From positions 148,144-212,143 of the forward strand of contig NZ_QAJR01000003.1 in assembly GCF_003852545.1 (NCBI RefSeq): a stretch of 64,000 nucleotides of DNA, given 5' to 3'. Position numbers and translations under genes: made by a program. The stretch comes from Acidovorax sp. FJL06 (GTDB lineage Bacteria > Pseudomonadota > Gammaproteobacteria > Burkholderiales > Burkholderiaceae_C). Shown here piece by piece: positions 45,211 to 56,136 of the stretch (positions are counted from its first letter, which is position 1; each line of letters opens with the position of its first letter). Below the pieces are notes generated by a model. It made no database searches and was not told the DNA's origin. It saw only the letters and a program-made list of their open reading frames with translations.

Positions 45211-46949
45211 ACCACCATGCGGCCCTTCACGTGGGCCAGGATGTCGGCAACGGCCACCTTGGTGGCGGCCGTGTCGCGGCGGTGCTGGTACTCGACCACG
45301 CCTTCCTTGAGGCTCTTGTCACCAATGGTCACGCGGTGCGGCACACCGATCAGCTCCCAGTCGGCGAACATGGCGCCGGGGCGCTCGCCGCGGTCGTCCA
45401 GGATCACATCCACACCGGCGGCCAGCAGGTCGGCATAGAGCTGCTCGGCCGTGGCCTTGACGGCCTCGCTGCGGTCCATGCCCACGGGGCAAATGACTGC
45501 AGTGAACGGCGCAATCGCGTCGGGCCAGATGATGCCGCGCTCATCGTGGTTTTGCTCGATGGCGGCGGCGGGCAGGCGCGTAACGCCGATGCCGTAGCAG
45601 CCCATCTCCAGCGGCTGGGGCTTGCCGGTCTCGTCCAGGAAGGTGGCGTTCATCGCGCGGCTGTATTTGGTGCCCAGGTAGAACACATGGCCCACTTCGA
45701 TGCCGCGCTCGATGGCGAGCTCGCCCTGTCCATCGGGGGAGCGGTCGCCCGCCACCACGTTGCGCAGGTCGGCAATCGCATCGGGCTCGGGCAGGTCGCG
45801 ACCCCAGTTCACGCCGGTGATATGGACATCCACCTCGTTGGCGCCGCAGATCCAGTCGGCCATGAGGGCCACTTCACGGTCCACCACGAGCTTGAGCGGC
45901 TTTTTCAGGCCGATGGGGCCCAGGTAGCCGGGCTTGCAGCCAAAGTGGTCCTCGATCTCGGAGAGCGTGGCAAAGCGGAAGCCTGCCAGGCCAGGCACCT
46001 TGCCCACCTTGATCTCGTTCATGTCATGGTCGCCGCGCAGCAGCAACAGCCAGACCTGGCTCTTGACGATCTCGCCGGCCTCGTTGGTTTCGTCCGTGGC
46101 CAGGACCAGCGACTTCACCGTGGTGCTCAAAGGCACACCGAGCAGCTCGGCCACGTCGGCACAGGTGGCCTTGCCAGGCGTCGGCGTCTTTTCCATGGCC
46201 TTGGCGGGCGCAGGGCGTGGACCGGCGGGCGCCAGCGCCTCGGCCTTTTCCATGTTGGCGGCGTAGTCGCTCTCTGGGCAGTAGACGATGGCATCCTCGC
46301 CCGTGGCGGCGATCACCTGGAACTCTTCGGACAGGTCGCCACCGATGGCGCCGCTGTCGGCCGCCACGGCGCGGTAGGTCAGGCCGAAGCGGTCAAAAAT
46401 GCGGCGGTAGGCCTGGGCCATCACCTGGTAGCTGGCCTTGGCGGCCACCTGGTCGCGGTCGAAGCTGTAGGCGTCCTTCATGATGAACTCGCGGCCGCGC
46501 ATGAGGCCAAAGCGTGGGCGGCGCTCGTCGCGGAACTTGGTCTGGATCTGGTAGAAGTTCTTGGGCAGCTGCTTGTAGCTCTTGAGTTCCTGGCGCGCGA
46601 TGTCAGTGATCACTTCTTCGCTGGTGGGCTGCACCACGAAGTCCCGGCCATGGCGGTCCTGGATGCGCAGCAGCTCGGGGCCCATCTTGTCAAACCGCCC
46701 GGTCTCCTGCCACAGCTCGGCCGGCTGCACCACGGGCATGGTCAGCTCCACGGCGCCCGCGCGGTTCATTTCCTCCCGCACGATCGCCTCGACCTTGCGG
46801 ATGACCCGAAGGCCCATGGGCATGTAGTTGTAGATGCCCGCGCCCAGCTTCTTGATCAGCCCCGCCCGCATCATGAGTTTGTGGCTGACCACTTCTGCGT
46901 CGGCCGGAGCTTCCTTGAGGGTGGAAATAAAGAATTGGGAGGCTTTCAT
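45207..46949 (-). CDS. proS: prolyl-tRNA synthetase
   Basis: 580 residues, bacterial-type ProRS with the INS editing domain between class II motifs 2 and 3. Motif 2 region: [18 protein letters not shown]. The editing domain (YbaK-like) spans ~residues 230-390, with [20 protein letters not shown]. Motif 3: [10 protein letters not shown]. It charges tRNA-Pro; a tRNA-Pro gene is at 52080-52156. It is translationally coupled to the lytic transglycosylase and diverges from rppH. Confidence 0.97.
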   Translation of the reverse strand: MKASQFFISTLKEAPADAEVVSHKLMMRAGLIKKLGAGIYNYMPMGLRVIRKVEAIVREEMNRAGAVELTMPVVQPAELWQETGRFDKMGPELLRIQDRHGRDFVVQPTSEEVITDIARQELKSYKQLPKNFYQIQTKFRDERRPRFGLMRGREFIMKDAYSFDRDQVAAKASYQVMAQAYRRIFDRFGLTYRAVAADSGAIGGDLSEEFQVIAATGEDAIVYCPESDYAANMEKAEALAPAGPRPAPAKAMEKTPTPGKATCADVAELLGVPLSTTVKSLVLATDETNEAGEIVKSQVWLLLLRGDHDMNEIKVGKVPGLAGFRFATLSEIEDHFGCKPGYLGPIGLKKPLKLVVDREVALMADWICGANEVDVHITGVNWGRDLPEPDAIADLRNVVAGDRSPDGQGELAIERGIEVGHVFYLGTKYSRAMNATFLDETGKPQPLEMGCYGIGVTRLPAAAIEQNHDERGIIWPDAIAPFTAVICPVGMDRSEAVKATAEQLYADLLAAGVDVILDDRGERPGAMFADWELIGVPHRVTIGDKSLKEGVVEYQHRRDTAATKVAVADILAHVKGRMVV

Positions 46950-46983
46950 CGGAATCGATTTCAGGCGGATCAGAGCAGTCCAC

Positions 46984-47011
46984 TTGCTGCGCGCTAGGCG
47001 CCGTGCATAAT
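46984..47011 (+). promoter_or_regulatory. sigma-70-type promoter for rppH
   Basis: TTGCTG (46984-46989), 16 bases, CATAAT (47006-47011) upstream of the rppH ATG at 47042. It lies in the proS/rppH divergent gap. Read by eye; the -35 matches TTGACA at four of six positions. Confidence 0.45.
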
Positions 47012-47041
47012 GGACGCAGTTTAAAAATTTGGGGTTTGATT

Positions 47042-47716
47042 ATGCTTGACCGGGACGGCTTTCGGCCGAACGTCGGCATCATCCTGCTCAACCAGAGAAA
47101 CCAGGTGTTCTGGGGCAAGCGCATACGCACCCACAGCTGGCAGTTTCCGCAGGGTGGCATTGACCGGGGCGAAACCCCCGAGCAGGCCATGTTCCGGGAG
47201 CTGCACGAAGAGGTGGGATTATTGCCTGACCACGTGCGCTTGGTGGCCCGCACCCGGGACTGGTTGCGCTATGAGGTGCCTGACCGGTACATCCGCCGCG
47301 ACGCGCGCGGACATTACAAGGGCCAGAAGCAAATCTGGTATCTGCTCCAACTGGTGGGCCACGACTGGGACTTGAATCTCCGCGCGACCAACCACCCCGA
47401 GTTTGATGCCTGGCGCTGGAATGACTACTGGGTGCCCCTGGACGTGGTGGTCGAGTTCAAGCGGGGGGTCTATGAAATGGCCCTGACCGAACTGGCGCGC
47501 TACCTGCCTCGGCACGAGCAACGCAACCGCTATCTGCGCAGCGGTATGCGCACGCGAGAGGGCGAGCACGCAGGGGCCAGCATGTACCGCACCGGGTCCA
47601 TGCTGATCAACCCAGGCATGGAACTGCCCCCCGGCGCCAGTTTTGATCCTGACCCGCAAAATAGCATGCCGGCGGAGCTCGATGGGATTCCGCCCCTGAC
47701 CACTACGCCGCGCTGA
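47042..47716 (+). CDS. rppH: RNA 5' pyrophosphohydrolase
   Basis: 224 residues, longer than E. coli RppH because of a C-terminal extension of ~65 residues. It removes pyrophosphate from 5' ends of mRNA to trigger decay. The protein opens [32 protein letters not shown] begins the Nudix box and [11 protein letters not shown] completes it. QIWYLLQL and [10 protein letters not shown] match RppH. It is divergent from proS, as expected for beta-proteobacteria, and ends before a bidirectional terminator. The role of the tail is unknown. Confidence 0.93.
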   Translation: MLDRDGFRPNVGIILLNQRNQVFWGKRIRTHSWQFPQGGIDRGETPEQAMFRELHEEVGLLPDHVRLVARTRDWLRYEVPDRYIRRDARGHYKGQKQIWYLLQLVGHDWDLNLRATNHPEFDAWRWNDYWVPLDVVVEFKRGVYEMALTELARYLPRHEQRNRYLRSGMRTREGEHAGASMYRTGSMLINPGMELPPGASFDPDPQNSMPAELDGIPPLTTTPR

Positions 47717-47728
47717 CCTCCGGACCCA

Positions 47729-47767
47729 CCAACAAAAATGCCTGCAACTAGCAGGCATTTTTGTTGG
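47729..47767. terminator. bidirectional intrinsic terminator between rppH and proB
   Basis: CCAACAAAAATGCCTGC (47729-47745), loop AACTA, then its exact complement (47751-47767): a perfect 17-bp stem. A and T runs inside the arms give U-tracts in both directions. It lies between the convergent ends of rppH and proB. Confidence 0.92.
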
Positions 47768-47807
47768 CTGTGACGCAACGCGCCAGAGCAATCGGGCGAT
47801 CAGGCGA

Positions 47808-48962
47808 TCACGCCCCCACGGCCAGCACCAGGTTGTCGCGGTGCACCATTTCTGCCTCCGCCACATAGCCCAGCAGTTTTTCAAACTCGGCCGAAGGCTT
47901 GCGGCACAGAAGGCGCGCTTCGGCGGCCGCATAGTTGGCCAGGCCGCGCGCAATCTCGACCCCGGAGGCGTCCCGCACGGCAATCACGTCGCCGCGCGAA
48001 AAATCCCCCTCCACCGCCGTCATGCCAATGGGCAGCAGGCTCTTGCCCTCATCGCGCACCTTGGCGGCAGCCCCGGCATCCACCACCACGGAGCCGCGCA
48101 GCTGCAGGTGGTCCGCCATCCACTGCTTGCGGGCCTGTGTCTTCTGGGTTTGCGCGACCAGCAAGGTCCCCAAGGGCTCGCCCCCGACCAGGCGCAACAG
48201 CACATCCGGCTCACGCCCCCAGGCAATCACGGTGGATGCCCCTGAACCCGCAGCACGCTTGGCCGCCAGGATCTTGGTGATCATGCCGCCCTTGCCAATG
48301 CTGGAGCCCGCGCCCCCGGCCATGGCCTCCAGGGCCAAGTCCCCGGCCTTGGCTTCGTGCACAAATTGCGCCGAGGGGTCACGGCGCGGATCGGCGGTGT
48401 ACAGCCCTTTCTGGTCCGTGAGGATGATCAGCGCATCGGCCTCGACCAGATTGGCCACCAGCGCCCCCAGGGTGTCGTTGTCGCCAAACTTGATTTCGTC
48501 GTTGACGACCGTGTCGTTCTCGTTGATCACCGGCACCACGCCCAGGCGCAGCAGCGTGAGCAAGGTGGAGCGCGCGTTCAGGTAGCGCTCGCGGTCCGCC
48601 AGGTCGGCATGGGTGAGCAGCACCTGGGCGCTGCCCATGCCCTCTTCGCGCAGCTTGGTCTCGTACATTTGCGCCAGGCCCATCTGCCCCACCGCAGCAG
48701 CGGCCTGCAGCTCATGGATTTCCTGCGGGCGCGTGGTCCAGCCCAAGCGCTTCATGCCCTCGGCAATGGCACCACTGGACACCATCACCACCTCGCGCGC
48801 AACCCCGCCATCACCGCGCACCAGGGCCGCCAGCTGGCGGCTCCATTCACCGATGGCTGTTTCGTCCAGGCCACGGCCTTCGTTGGTCACAAGGCTGGAA
48901 CCCACCTTGACCACGATGCGGCGGGCATCTCGCAATACGCTGGAAACCATTGTTTGAATCAT
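47808..48962 (-). CDS. proB: glutamate 5-kinase with PUA domain
   Basis: 384 residues. First step of proline synthesis from glutamate. The amino-acid kinase fold shows [30 protein letters not shown] and NENDTVV; the ~80-residue C-terminal part is a PUA domain. Feedback by proline is usual. Two starts are possible: the ATG at 48962 lies in the tail of a dual-hairpin repeat (CCAAAATGA), and [11 protein letters not shown] at 48950 is the more usual N-terminus. It is the last gene downstream of obgE, rpmA and rplU. Confidence 0.95.
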   Translation of the reverse strand: MIQTMVSSVLRDARRIVVKVGSSLVTNEGRGLDETAIGEWSRQLAALVRGDGGVAREVVMVSSGAIAEGMKRLGWTTRPQEIHELQAAAAVGQMGLAQMYETKLREEGMGSAQVLLTHADLADRERYLNARSTLLTLLRLGVVPVINENDTVVNDEIKFGDNDTLGALVANLVEADALIILTDQKGLYTADPRRDPSAQFVHEAKAGDLALEAMAGGAGSSIGKGGMITKILAAKRAAGSGASTVIAWGREPDVLLRLVGGEPLGTLLVAQTQKTQARKQWMADHLQLRGSVVVDAGAAAKVRDEGKSLLPIGMTAVEGDFSRGDVIAVRDASGVEIARGLANYAAAEARLLCRKPSAEFEKLLGYVAEAEMVHRDNLVLAVGA

Positions 48963-49016
48963 TTTGGCCGCTACCGCGCATCCATCAAGCGCCAGCAGCT
49001 ATTAAAAATATAGCAA
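48953..49016 (-). repeat. dual-hairpin repeat, copy 8
   Basis: Between proB and obgE. Hairpin A has GCGC (48976-48979) with GCGC (48989-48992). Hairpin B is GCTAT (48998-49002), TAAAAAT, ATAGC (49010-49014). Read on the minus strand the element ends in CCAAAATGATTCAAAC, in which ATG is the annotated start of proB. Confidence 0.85.
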
Positions 49017-49049
49017 CCGAATGAAAGGTGCTGCAAGCCCCGCCCTGCG

Positions 49050-50132
<1,083 letters not shown>

Positions 50133-50250
50133 TTACAAAAGGGCGCCGGACCGACCGACAGCCAACGGCCGATTGTGGCGGAACAGCGGAGCGCCTTCCA
50201 GGCGCCACAGGCAGATGGCATGCGAGAGCCACCCGTACAGACCAAACAAC

Positions 50251-50274
50251 AAAGCCCCGGCAAAGCGGGGCTTC
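50251..50274 (-). terminator. intrinsic terminator after rpmA
   Basis: On the minus strand AAGCCCCG, a 6-nt loop, CGGGGCTT, then TGTTGTTTGG. The stem spans 50252-50273. It separates rplU-rpmA from obgE. Confidence 0.8.
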
Positions 50275-50297
50275 GATGTTTGCCAGAGGAAAAATCC

Positions 50298-50555
50298 TCA
50301 GGCGGGAGTCACATTGACCGTGGACTTGGACAATGCACCCTTGGTGCCGAACGACACATGGCCGTCCACCAGGGCGAACAAGGTGTGATCCTTGCCGACG
50401 CCGACGTTGTTGCCGGGGTGGAAACGCGTGCCACGTTGGCGCACGATGATCGAGCCAGCGCTGATCAATTCACCACCGAACGCCTTGACACCCAGCATCT
50501 TTGGCTTGGAGTCGCGCCCATTTCGCGTAGAGCCGCCGCCTTTTTTCTGTGCCAT
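50298..50555 (-). CDS. rpmA: 50S ribosomal protein L27
   Basis: 85 residues. [18 protein letters not shown] is the conserved N-terminus that reaches the peptidyl transferase centre, followed by LGVKAFGGE and [20 protein letters not shown]. It begins 16 bases after the rplU stop and is translated from the same transcript. Confidence 0.98.
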   Translation of the reverse strand: MAQKKGGGSTRNGRDSKPKMLGVKAFGGELISAGSIIVRQRGTRFHPGNNVGVGKDHTLFALVDGHVSFGTKGALSKSTVNVTPA

Positions 50556-50571
50556 GACTCAGCTCCTTCGC

Positions 50572-50883
50572 TTAAGCAGCAATCGCACCGATTTGCAGTT
50601 CAGTGAACTGCTGGCGATGGCCTTGGCGTTTTTGATAGTGCTTGCGACGGCGCATCTTGAAGATGTGCACCTTGTCGTGCTTGCCGTGTGCCACAACAGT
50701 GGCTTTCACGGTTGCGCCGGACACCAGGGGCGTGCCAACCTTCAGTTCAGCGCCGTTGCCGACAGCCAGAACCTGGTCGATCACGATCTCCTGGCCTACG
50801 TCCGCAGCAATCTGTTCTACTTTAATTTTTTCGCCGGAAGCAACGCGATACTGCTTGCCGCCGGTTTTTATGACCGCGTACAT
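50572..50883 (-). CDS. rplU: 50S ribosomal protein L21
   Basis: 103 residues. [20 protein letters not shown] is the family opening, and [14 protein letters not shown]-like basic sequence ([18 protein letters not shown]) is near the end. It binds 23S rRNA. The reading frame extends upstream, but the ATG at 50883 is the standard start. It heads the leftward rplU-rpmA pair. Confidence 0.98.
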   Translation of the reverse strand: MYAVIKTGGKQYRVASGEKIKVEQIAADVGQEIVIDQVLAVGNGAELKVGTPLVSGATVKATVVAHGKHDKVHIFKMRRRKHYQKRQGHRQQFTELQIGAIAA

Positions 50884-50932
50884 GTTGACCTCTTGATATG
50901 AGTTCCGCAGACGGATTTCTGCAGAGCCCATG

Positions 50933-50961
50933 AGTATAGCGCATCGCGCATTTCAGGTCTA
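50933..50961 (-). promoter_or_regulatory. promoter for rplU-rpmA
   Basis: On the minus strand TAGACC (50961-50956), 17 bases, TATACT (50938-50933), about 50 bases before the rplU ATG. It is a reasonable sigma-70 site in the divergent gap with ispB. Confidence 0.45.
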
Positions 50962-51025
50962 GCCCCCTTGCAGGCCTGCGCAACGCTCCCCCAATCGGGC
51001 CGCAATGACCCTGTTCAGGCCTTCC

Positions 51026-51031
51026 TATAAT
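51026..51031 (+). promoter_or_regulatory. -10 element before ispB
   Basis: TATAAT at 51026-51031 lies 13 bases before the GTG start of ispB. If used, the transcript would start only about seven bases before the start codon. I see no good -35. Confidence 0.35.
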
Positions 51032-51044
51032 CCGGACACTTTCT

Positions 51045-52040
51045 GTGACCGCCATCTTGACTGACCATACCGCCCCCGCCGCCGCCCCCCTCACGCTCGT
51101 TGCACAGGACATGCACGAGGTCGACAAGGTCATTGAGCGGCGCCTGACGTCCAGCGTGCCGCTGGTCGCCCAGATATCGCAATACATCATCGCCGCCGGC
51201 GGCAAACGCCTGCGGCCTGCGTTGCTGCTCATGGTGTGCGGCGCCCTGGACTATCGCGGCGCCCATCGGTTCAGCCTCGCGGCGGTGGTCGAGTTGATTC
51301 ACACCGCCACGTTGCTGCATGACGACGTGGTGGACGCCTCCACGCTGCGCCGGGGGCGCCCCACGGCCAACGAGACCTTCGGCAATCCCGCCAGCGTGCT
51401 CGTGGGCGATTTCCTGCACACCCGCTCCTTCCAGATGATGGTGGAGGCAGGAAGCATGCGGATCATGGAAATCCTCTCCGAAGCCACGAACGTGATCGCC
51501 GAGGGCGAGGTGCTGCAGCTCATGAACATGCACGACGCCTCCCTGGACGAAGCCGGCTATCTGCGCGTGATCCGCTCCAAGACAGCCAAGCTGTTCGAAG
51601 CCAGCGCCAGGCTCGGAGCCGTGCTGGCCGACAGCACCCCCGAGGTCGAAGAAGCATGCGCCACCTACGGACAGGCTCTGGGCACAGCCTTCCAGATCAT
51701 CGACGACGTCCTGGACTACGACGGTGATGCTTCGGAAATGGGCAAGAACCTGGGCGATGACCTGCGCGAAGGCAAGTCCACACTGCCATTGATTGCCGCC
51801 ATGGAGCGGGGCACCCCCAGCCAGGCACTCATTGTTCGCCAGGCCATCGAACAAGGCTCAACGGAACAATTGAGCGAGATCATCCGCATCGTTCGAGCCA
51901 CCGGCGCCCTGGACGTCACACGCGCAGCCGCATTTGCCGAAGCCCGCCGGGCCATGGCCGCCGCAGAGCAACTTCCAGCGAATGCGCATTCAAAGGGTTT
52001 GTTAGAATTAGCCGCACAATTGCTGGCACGGCGCAACTAA
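51045..52040 (+). CDS. ispB: octaprenyl/polyprenyl diphosphate synthase
   Basis: 331 residues. It extends isoprenoid chains to make the side chain of ubiquinone. First aspartate-rich motif: LLHDDVVDAS; second: QIIDDVLDYDGD. GGKRLRPALLLM and the TAKLFEASARLGA region are typical. It begins with GTG. It diverges from rplU and precedes tRNA-Pro, and complements the Ubi genes at 17-21 kb functionally. Confidence 0.94.
   Translation: MTAILTDHTAPAAAPLTLVAQDMHEVDKVIERRLTSSVPLVAQISQYIIAAGGKRLRPALLLMVCGALDYRGAHRFSLAAVVELIHTATLLHDDVVDASTLRRGRPTANETFGNPASVLVGDFLHTRSFQMMVEAGSMRIMEILSEATNVIAEGEVLQLMNMHDASLDEAGYLRVIRSKTAKLFEASARLGAVLADSTPEVEEACATYGQALGTAFQIIDDVLDYDGDASEMGKNLGDDLREGKSTLPLIAAMERGTPSQALIVRQAIEQGSTEQLSEIIRIVRATGALDVTRAAAFAEARRAMAAAEQLPANAHSKGLLELAAQLLARRN
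52003..52008 (+). promoter_or_regulatory. possible -10 for tRNA-Pro inside the ispB end
   Basis: TAGAAT at 52003-52008 within GTTAGAATTAG, 72 bases before the tRNA. No clear -35 is seen. Recorded as a weak candidate only. Confidence 0.25.
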
Positions 52041-52079
52041 AACGCCCATTAGGACCGCACACGGGTGCTATGCAATCAA

Positions 52080-52156
52080 CGGGGTGTAGCTTAGCCTGGT
52101 AGAGCGCTACGTTCGGGACGTAGAGGCCGGAGGTTCGAATCCTCTCACCCCGACCA
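52080..52156 (+). tRNA. tRNA-Pro (CGG)
   Basis: A 77-nt tRNA with acceptor CGGGGTG pairing CACCCCG, D-arm AGCTTAGCCTGGTAGAGC, anticodon stem CTACG/CGTAG with loop TTCGGGA (anticodon CGG at 52114-52116), T-arm GGAGGTTCGAATCCTC, and an encoded ACCA end. It reads CCG codons. It lies just after ispB. Confidence 0.98.
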
Positions 52157-52283
52157 TAAACCAATCGCCCCACACATTTGCGCCGCCTGTGGCGCAGTTA
52201 CCAATATCCAGCGCTGTACACCCTCCGCGCGATCGGTGATGATAGGATGGTTTCTTTTCCACACCTAACACATTACCGGTTAC

Positions 52284-54023
52284 ATGGCCGCTGTTGATAC
52301 TGTCCCCAAAGAAGCCTCTGCAGTCGCCCTCCCCGGACTGGGTCGGGCCTTGATGTCTGCTGGCAAACTGACCCAAAAGTCAGCCGAGGACATTTACAAA
52401 AAATCACAAATCAGCCGGACCAGCTTTATTGCCGAATTGACAGGTTCGGGGGCGGTATCTGCGGCTGATTTGGCCCACACCGTATCTGCCGTATTTGGCG
52501 CACCACTGCTCGACCTGGACGCGATTGACCCACTGCGCCTTCCCAAGGAACTGCTGGACGGGAAAATATGCCAGGCCTACCGGGTTGTTGTGCTCAGCAA
52601 GCGCAACAACCGATTAATCGTCGCAACGGCAGATCCCACAGACCAGGAAGCCGCAGAAAAAATCAAATTCACCACCCAGATGGGGGTGGATTGGATTATT
52701 GCGGAATATGACAAACTAAGCCGCCTGGTAGAAACCACCACCAAATCAGCCAGCGAATCCATGGATACGCTGGTGAGCGGTGGCGGCGATTTTGAGTTCG
52801 ATGATGTTTCCATCGAGGAAGCGCCCGATGAAGCAGACACCGGCGTCACCGAAGTTGAAGATGCCCCCATCGTCAAATTCCTGCACAAAATGCTTTTGGA
52901 TGCCTTCAACATGCGGGCATCCGATTTGCATTTTGAGCCCTACGAGCACCAGTACCGCGTCCGCTTTCGCGTTGACGGAGAGTTGCGCGAAATAGCCTCC
53001 CCCCCCATCGCCATCAAGGACAAACTCGCATCGCGGATCAAGGTGATTTCGCGCCTGGATATTTCGGAGAAACGCGTTCCACAAGATGGCCGCATGAAGC
53101 TGAAAGTGGGCCCCGACCGGGTGATCGACTTCCGGGTCAGCACATTGCCCACCTTGTTTGGCGAAAAGATCGTGATCCGTATCCTTGACCCCAGCAGCGC
53201 CAAGCTCGGCATTGATGCCCTGGGTTATGAGCCCGTGGAAAAGGAACGACTCCTCCAGGCGATTGGCCGCCCCTATGGCATGATTTTGGTGACAGGACCG
53301 ACCGGCTCCGGGAAAACCGTGTCGCTGTATACCTGCCTTAATCTCCTGAACAAGCCCGGTGTCAATATTGCGACCGCGGAAGATCCTTCTGAAATCAACC
53401 TGCCCGGCGTCAATCAGGTCAACGTCAATGAAAAGGCGGGGCTGACATTTGCGGTCGCGCTCAAGTCCTTCCTGCGGCAGGACCCGGACATCATCATGGT
53501 CGGGGAAATCCGGGATCTGGAAACCGCCGACATCTCGATCAAGGCCGCACAGACCGGCCACTTGGTGCTGTCCACCCTGCACACGAACGATGCGCCCACG
53601 ACCCTCACGCGGATGCGCAACATGGGCATTGCACCCTTCAATATTGCATCCAGCGTGATCCTGATCACCGCGCAGCGGCTTGCGCGCAGGCTGTGCCCGG
53701 CCTGCAAGGCCCCCGCCGACATCCCCCATGAAGCACTGGTGGACGCCGGCTACAAGGAGCATGATCTTGACGGTTCGTGGGTGACCTACCGCCCCGTCGG
53801 CTGCTCCGCCTGCAACAACGGCTACAAGGGCCGGCTGGGCATTTATCAGGTCATGCCGGTGTCCGAGGACATTCAGCGCATCATCCTTCGTGACGGAAGC
53901 GCCCTGGAAATCGCAGAACAAGCGCGGGCCGAGGGTGTGCGCTCGCTGCGGGAGTCTGGTCTCTATAAAGCCAAACTCGGCCTGACGTCCCTGGAGGAAG
54001 TCCTGGCCGTTACCAATGAATAG
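52284..54023 (+). CDS. pilB: type IV pilus assembly ATPase PilB
   Basis: 579 residues. It powers pilus extension at the inner membrane. The N-terminal GspE-like domain (~1-150) is followed by the ATPase: GPTGSGKTVSLYT (Walker A), the aspartate box and MVGEIRDLETADI (Walker B), and HLVLSTLHTND (His box). The tetracysteine zinc site is CPACKAP...CSACNNGYKGR. The first part of the gene looks less GC-rich than its neighbours by eye. It heads pilB-pilC-pilD-coaE. Confidence 0.97.
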   Translation: MAAVDTVPKEASAVALPGLGRALMSAGKLTQKSAEDIYKKSQISRTSFIAELTGSGAVSAADLAHTVSAVFGAPLLDLDAIDPLRLPKELLDGKICQAYRVVVLSKRNNRLIVATADPTDQEAAEKIKFTTQMGVDWIIAEYDKLSRLVETTTKSASESMDTLVSGGGDFEFDDVSIEEAPDEADTGVTEVEDAPIVKFLHKMLLDAFNMRASDLHFEPYEHQYRVRFRVDGELREIASPPIAIKDKLASRIKVISRLDISEKRVPQDGRMKLKVGPDRVIDFRVSTLPTLFGEKIVIRILDPSSAKLGIDALGYEPVEKERLLQAIGRPYGMILVTGPTGSGKTVSLYTCLNLLNKPGVNIATAEDPSEINLPGVNQVNVNEKAGLTFAVALKSFLRQDPDIIMVGEIRDLETADISIKAAQTGHLVLSTLHTNDAPTTLTRMRNMGIAPFNIASSVILITAQRLARRLCPACKAPADIPHEALVDAGYKEHDLDGSWVTYRPVGCSACNNGYKGRLGIYQVMPVSEDIQRIILRDGSALEIAEQARAEGVRSLRESGLYKAKLGLTSLEEVLAVTNE

Positions 54024-54043
54024 CATCCACTGACGAGGGCAGT

Positions 54044-55264
54044 ATGGCGACCGTAGCATCAAAAAGAGATATCAAGGACTTTGTCTTCGAGTGGGAAGGC
54101 AAGGATCGCCATGGAAAAATTATTCGGGGTGAAATCCGCGCCGTGGGTGAGAATCAGGTCCAGGCCACCTTGCGCCGCCAGGGCGTTTTTCCGACAAAGA
54201 TCAAAAAGCGCCGGATGCGCTCGGGCAAGAAAATCAAGCCCAAAGACATCGCCCTGTTCACGCGGCAACTGGCGACCATGATGAAGGCGGGCGTGCCCCT
54301 GCTGCAAGCCTTTGATATTGTGGGCCGAGGGAATACCAACGCCAGTGTCACCAAACTGCTCAACGACGTTCGCTCGGACATTGAAACCGGAACATCGTTG
54401 AATGGCGCATTCCGCAAGTACCCCATGTACTTTGACAGCCTCTACTGCAATCTGGTGGAGGCCGGTGAAGCCGCAGGTATTCTGGAAGCCCTGCTGGACC
54501 GGCTCGCCACCTACATGGAGAAAACCGAGGCCATCAAGTCCAAGATCAAATCTGCCTTGATGTACCCCATTTCCGTCGTCATCGTCGCGTTTGTGGTGGT
54601 GACCGTGATCATGATTTTCGTGATCCCGGCCTTCAAGGAGGTGTTCACCTCATTTGGCGCCGATCTGCCCGCCCCGACACTCTTCGTGATGGCAGTGAGC
54701 GAGATTTTCGTCAAATGGTGGTGGCTGATTTTCGGCGTCCTGGGCGGTGGATTCTTCTTCTTCATGCAGGCCTGGCGCCGCAATGAAAAAATGCAGATGT
54801 TCATGGACCGCCTTCTGCTGCGGATGCCTGTCTTTGGCGCCTTGATCGACAAGTCCTGCGTTGCACGCTGGACCCGGACCTTGTCCACCATGTTTGCAGC
54901 AGGGGTTCCCCTGGTGGAAGCGCTGGACTCGGTCGGCGGGGCCGCTGGCAATTCCGTGTACTCCCTGGCCACCGACAAAATCCAGCAGGAAGTGTCCACC
55001 GGCACCAGCCTGACCGCTGCCATGGGCAATGCCAACGTCTTTCCGTCCATGGTGCTGCAGATGTGCGCCATTGGGGAAGAGTCGGGCTCCATTGACCACA
55101 TGCTTGGCAAGGCAGCCGATTTTTACGAAGCCGAAGTGGATGACATGGTGGCGGGCCTGTCCAGCCTGATGGAGCCCATCATCATTGTGTTCCTGGGCAC
55201 GCTGATCGGCGGCATCGTCGTCTCCATGTACCTCCCCATCTTCAAACTCGGTCAGGTCGTGTAA
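54044..55264 (+). CDS. pilC: type IV pilus inner-membrane platform protein PilC
   Basis: 406 residues with two GspF domains, around residues 65-200 and 270-400, and hydrophobic segments such as YPISVVIVAFVVVTVIMIF and WWWLIFGVLGGGFFFF. IALFTRQLATMMKAGVPL and VARWTRTLSTMFAAGVPL are the repeated signatures. It supports the pilus machine with PilB. Its stop overlaps the pilD ATG (TAATG). Confidence 0.96.
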   Translation: MATVASKRDIKDFVFEWEGKDRHGKIIRGEIRAVGENQVQATLRRQGVFPTKIKKRRMRSGKKIKPKDIALFTRQLATMMKAGVPLLQAFDIVGRGNTNASVTKLLNDVRSDIETGTSLNGAFRKYPMYFDSLYCNLVEAGEAAGILEALLDRLATYMEKTEAIKSKIKSALMYPISVVIVAFVVVTVIMIFVIPAFKEVFTSFGADLPAPTLFVMAVSEIFVKWWWLIFGVLGGGFFFFMQAWRRNEKMQMFMDRLLLRMPVFGALIDKSCVARWTRTLSTMFAAGVPLVEALDSVGGAAGNSVYSLATDKIQQEVSTGTSLTAAMGNANVFPSMVLQMCAIGEESGSIDHMLGKAADFYEAEVDDMVAGLSSLMEPIIIVFLGTLIGGIVVSMYLPIFKLGQVV

Positions 55265-56136
55265 TGGTGCTGGACCTGTGGTGGGACGCCGCTTTTGGCG
55301 GCGTGGTGGGATTGCTGCTTGGCAGCTTTTTGAACGTGGTCATCTACCGACTTCCCAAGATGATGGAGCGGCAATGGGCTGCGGAACTGGCCCAGCTGGA
55401 GGCGGAGAAGCAAGGCAAGGAGCCCCCGGGAGACACCCAGGCGCCTTTCAACCTGATGACCCCCCGCTCACGCTGCCCAGCCTGCGGGCATGCCGTGCAG
55501 TGGTATGAGAATGTTCCGGTATTGAGCTATCTCTTTCTGCGGGGCCGCTGCTCGGCCTGCAAGGTACGCATCAGCGCCCGCTACCCGCTGGTCGAACTCG
55601 CAACGGGCGCCTTGTTTTTCTTCTGCATCTATCGCTGGGGCGTGACTCCCGCCGGCATTGCCTGGTGCGGGTTTTCCGCCGCACTCGTGGCACTGGCCCT
55701 GATCGACTGGGACACCACGCTGCTGCCGGACGACATCACCCTGCCCCTGCTGTGGGCGGGCTTGCTGTCTGCAGCGATGCAATGGATCGACGTGCCGCTC
55801 CATGCGTCCGTGGTGGGCGCAGCAGCGGGCTATCTGTCTTTGTGGCTGGTCTACTGGGGTTTCAAGCTGGCCACAGGCAAGGAGGGCATGGGATACGGCG
55901 ACTTCAAGCTGTTCGCCGCGCTGGGCGCCTGGTTTGGCTGGCAAGCGCTGGTGCCCATCATTCTGATGTCATCGGTCATTGGTGCCCTCGTCGGCATCGC
56001 GATGAAGATCTTCAGCAGCCTGCGTGAAGGGGGTTACATCCCTTTTGGCCCCTTTCTCGTGGGTGCGGGCTTCACGGCCATGGTGTTCGGCCCCAATGCC
56101 ATCTTGGGCACGGTACTGAAGCTCCTGGGACTGTGA
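55264..56136 (+). CDS. pilD: prepilin peptidase/N-methyltransferase PilD
   Basis: 290 residues, eight membrane segments. It cleaves and methylates prepilins. The cytoplasmic zinc loop has CPACGH and CSACK. Catalytic aspartates are in LIDWDTTLLPDD and GMGYGDFKLFAALGAW (GxGD). The opening AAFGGVVGLLLGSFLNVVIYRLP is the usual peptidase_A24 N-domain. It overlaps pilC and coaE at single-base to four-base junctions. Confidence 0.97.
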   Translation: MVLDLWWDAAFGGVVGLLLGSFLNVVIYRLPKMMERQWAAELAQLEAEKQGKEPPGDTQAPFNLMTPRSRCPACGHAVQWYENVPVLSYLFLRGRCSACKVRISARYPLVELATGALFFFCIYRWGVTPAGIAWCGFSAALVALALIDWDTTLLPDDITLPLLWAGLLSAAMQWIDVPLHASVVGAAAGYLSLWLVYWGFKLATGKEGMGYGDFKLFAALGAWFGWQALVPIILMSSVIGALVGIAMKIFSSLREGGYIPFGPFLVGAGFTAMVFGPNAILGTVLKLLGL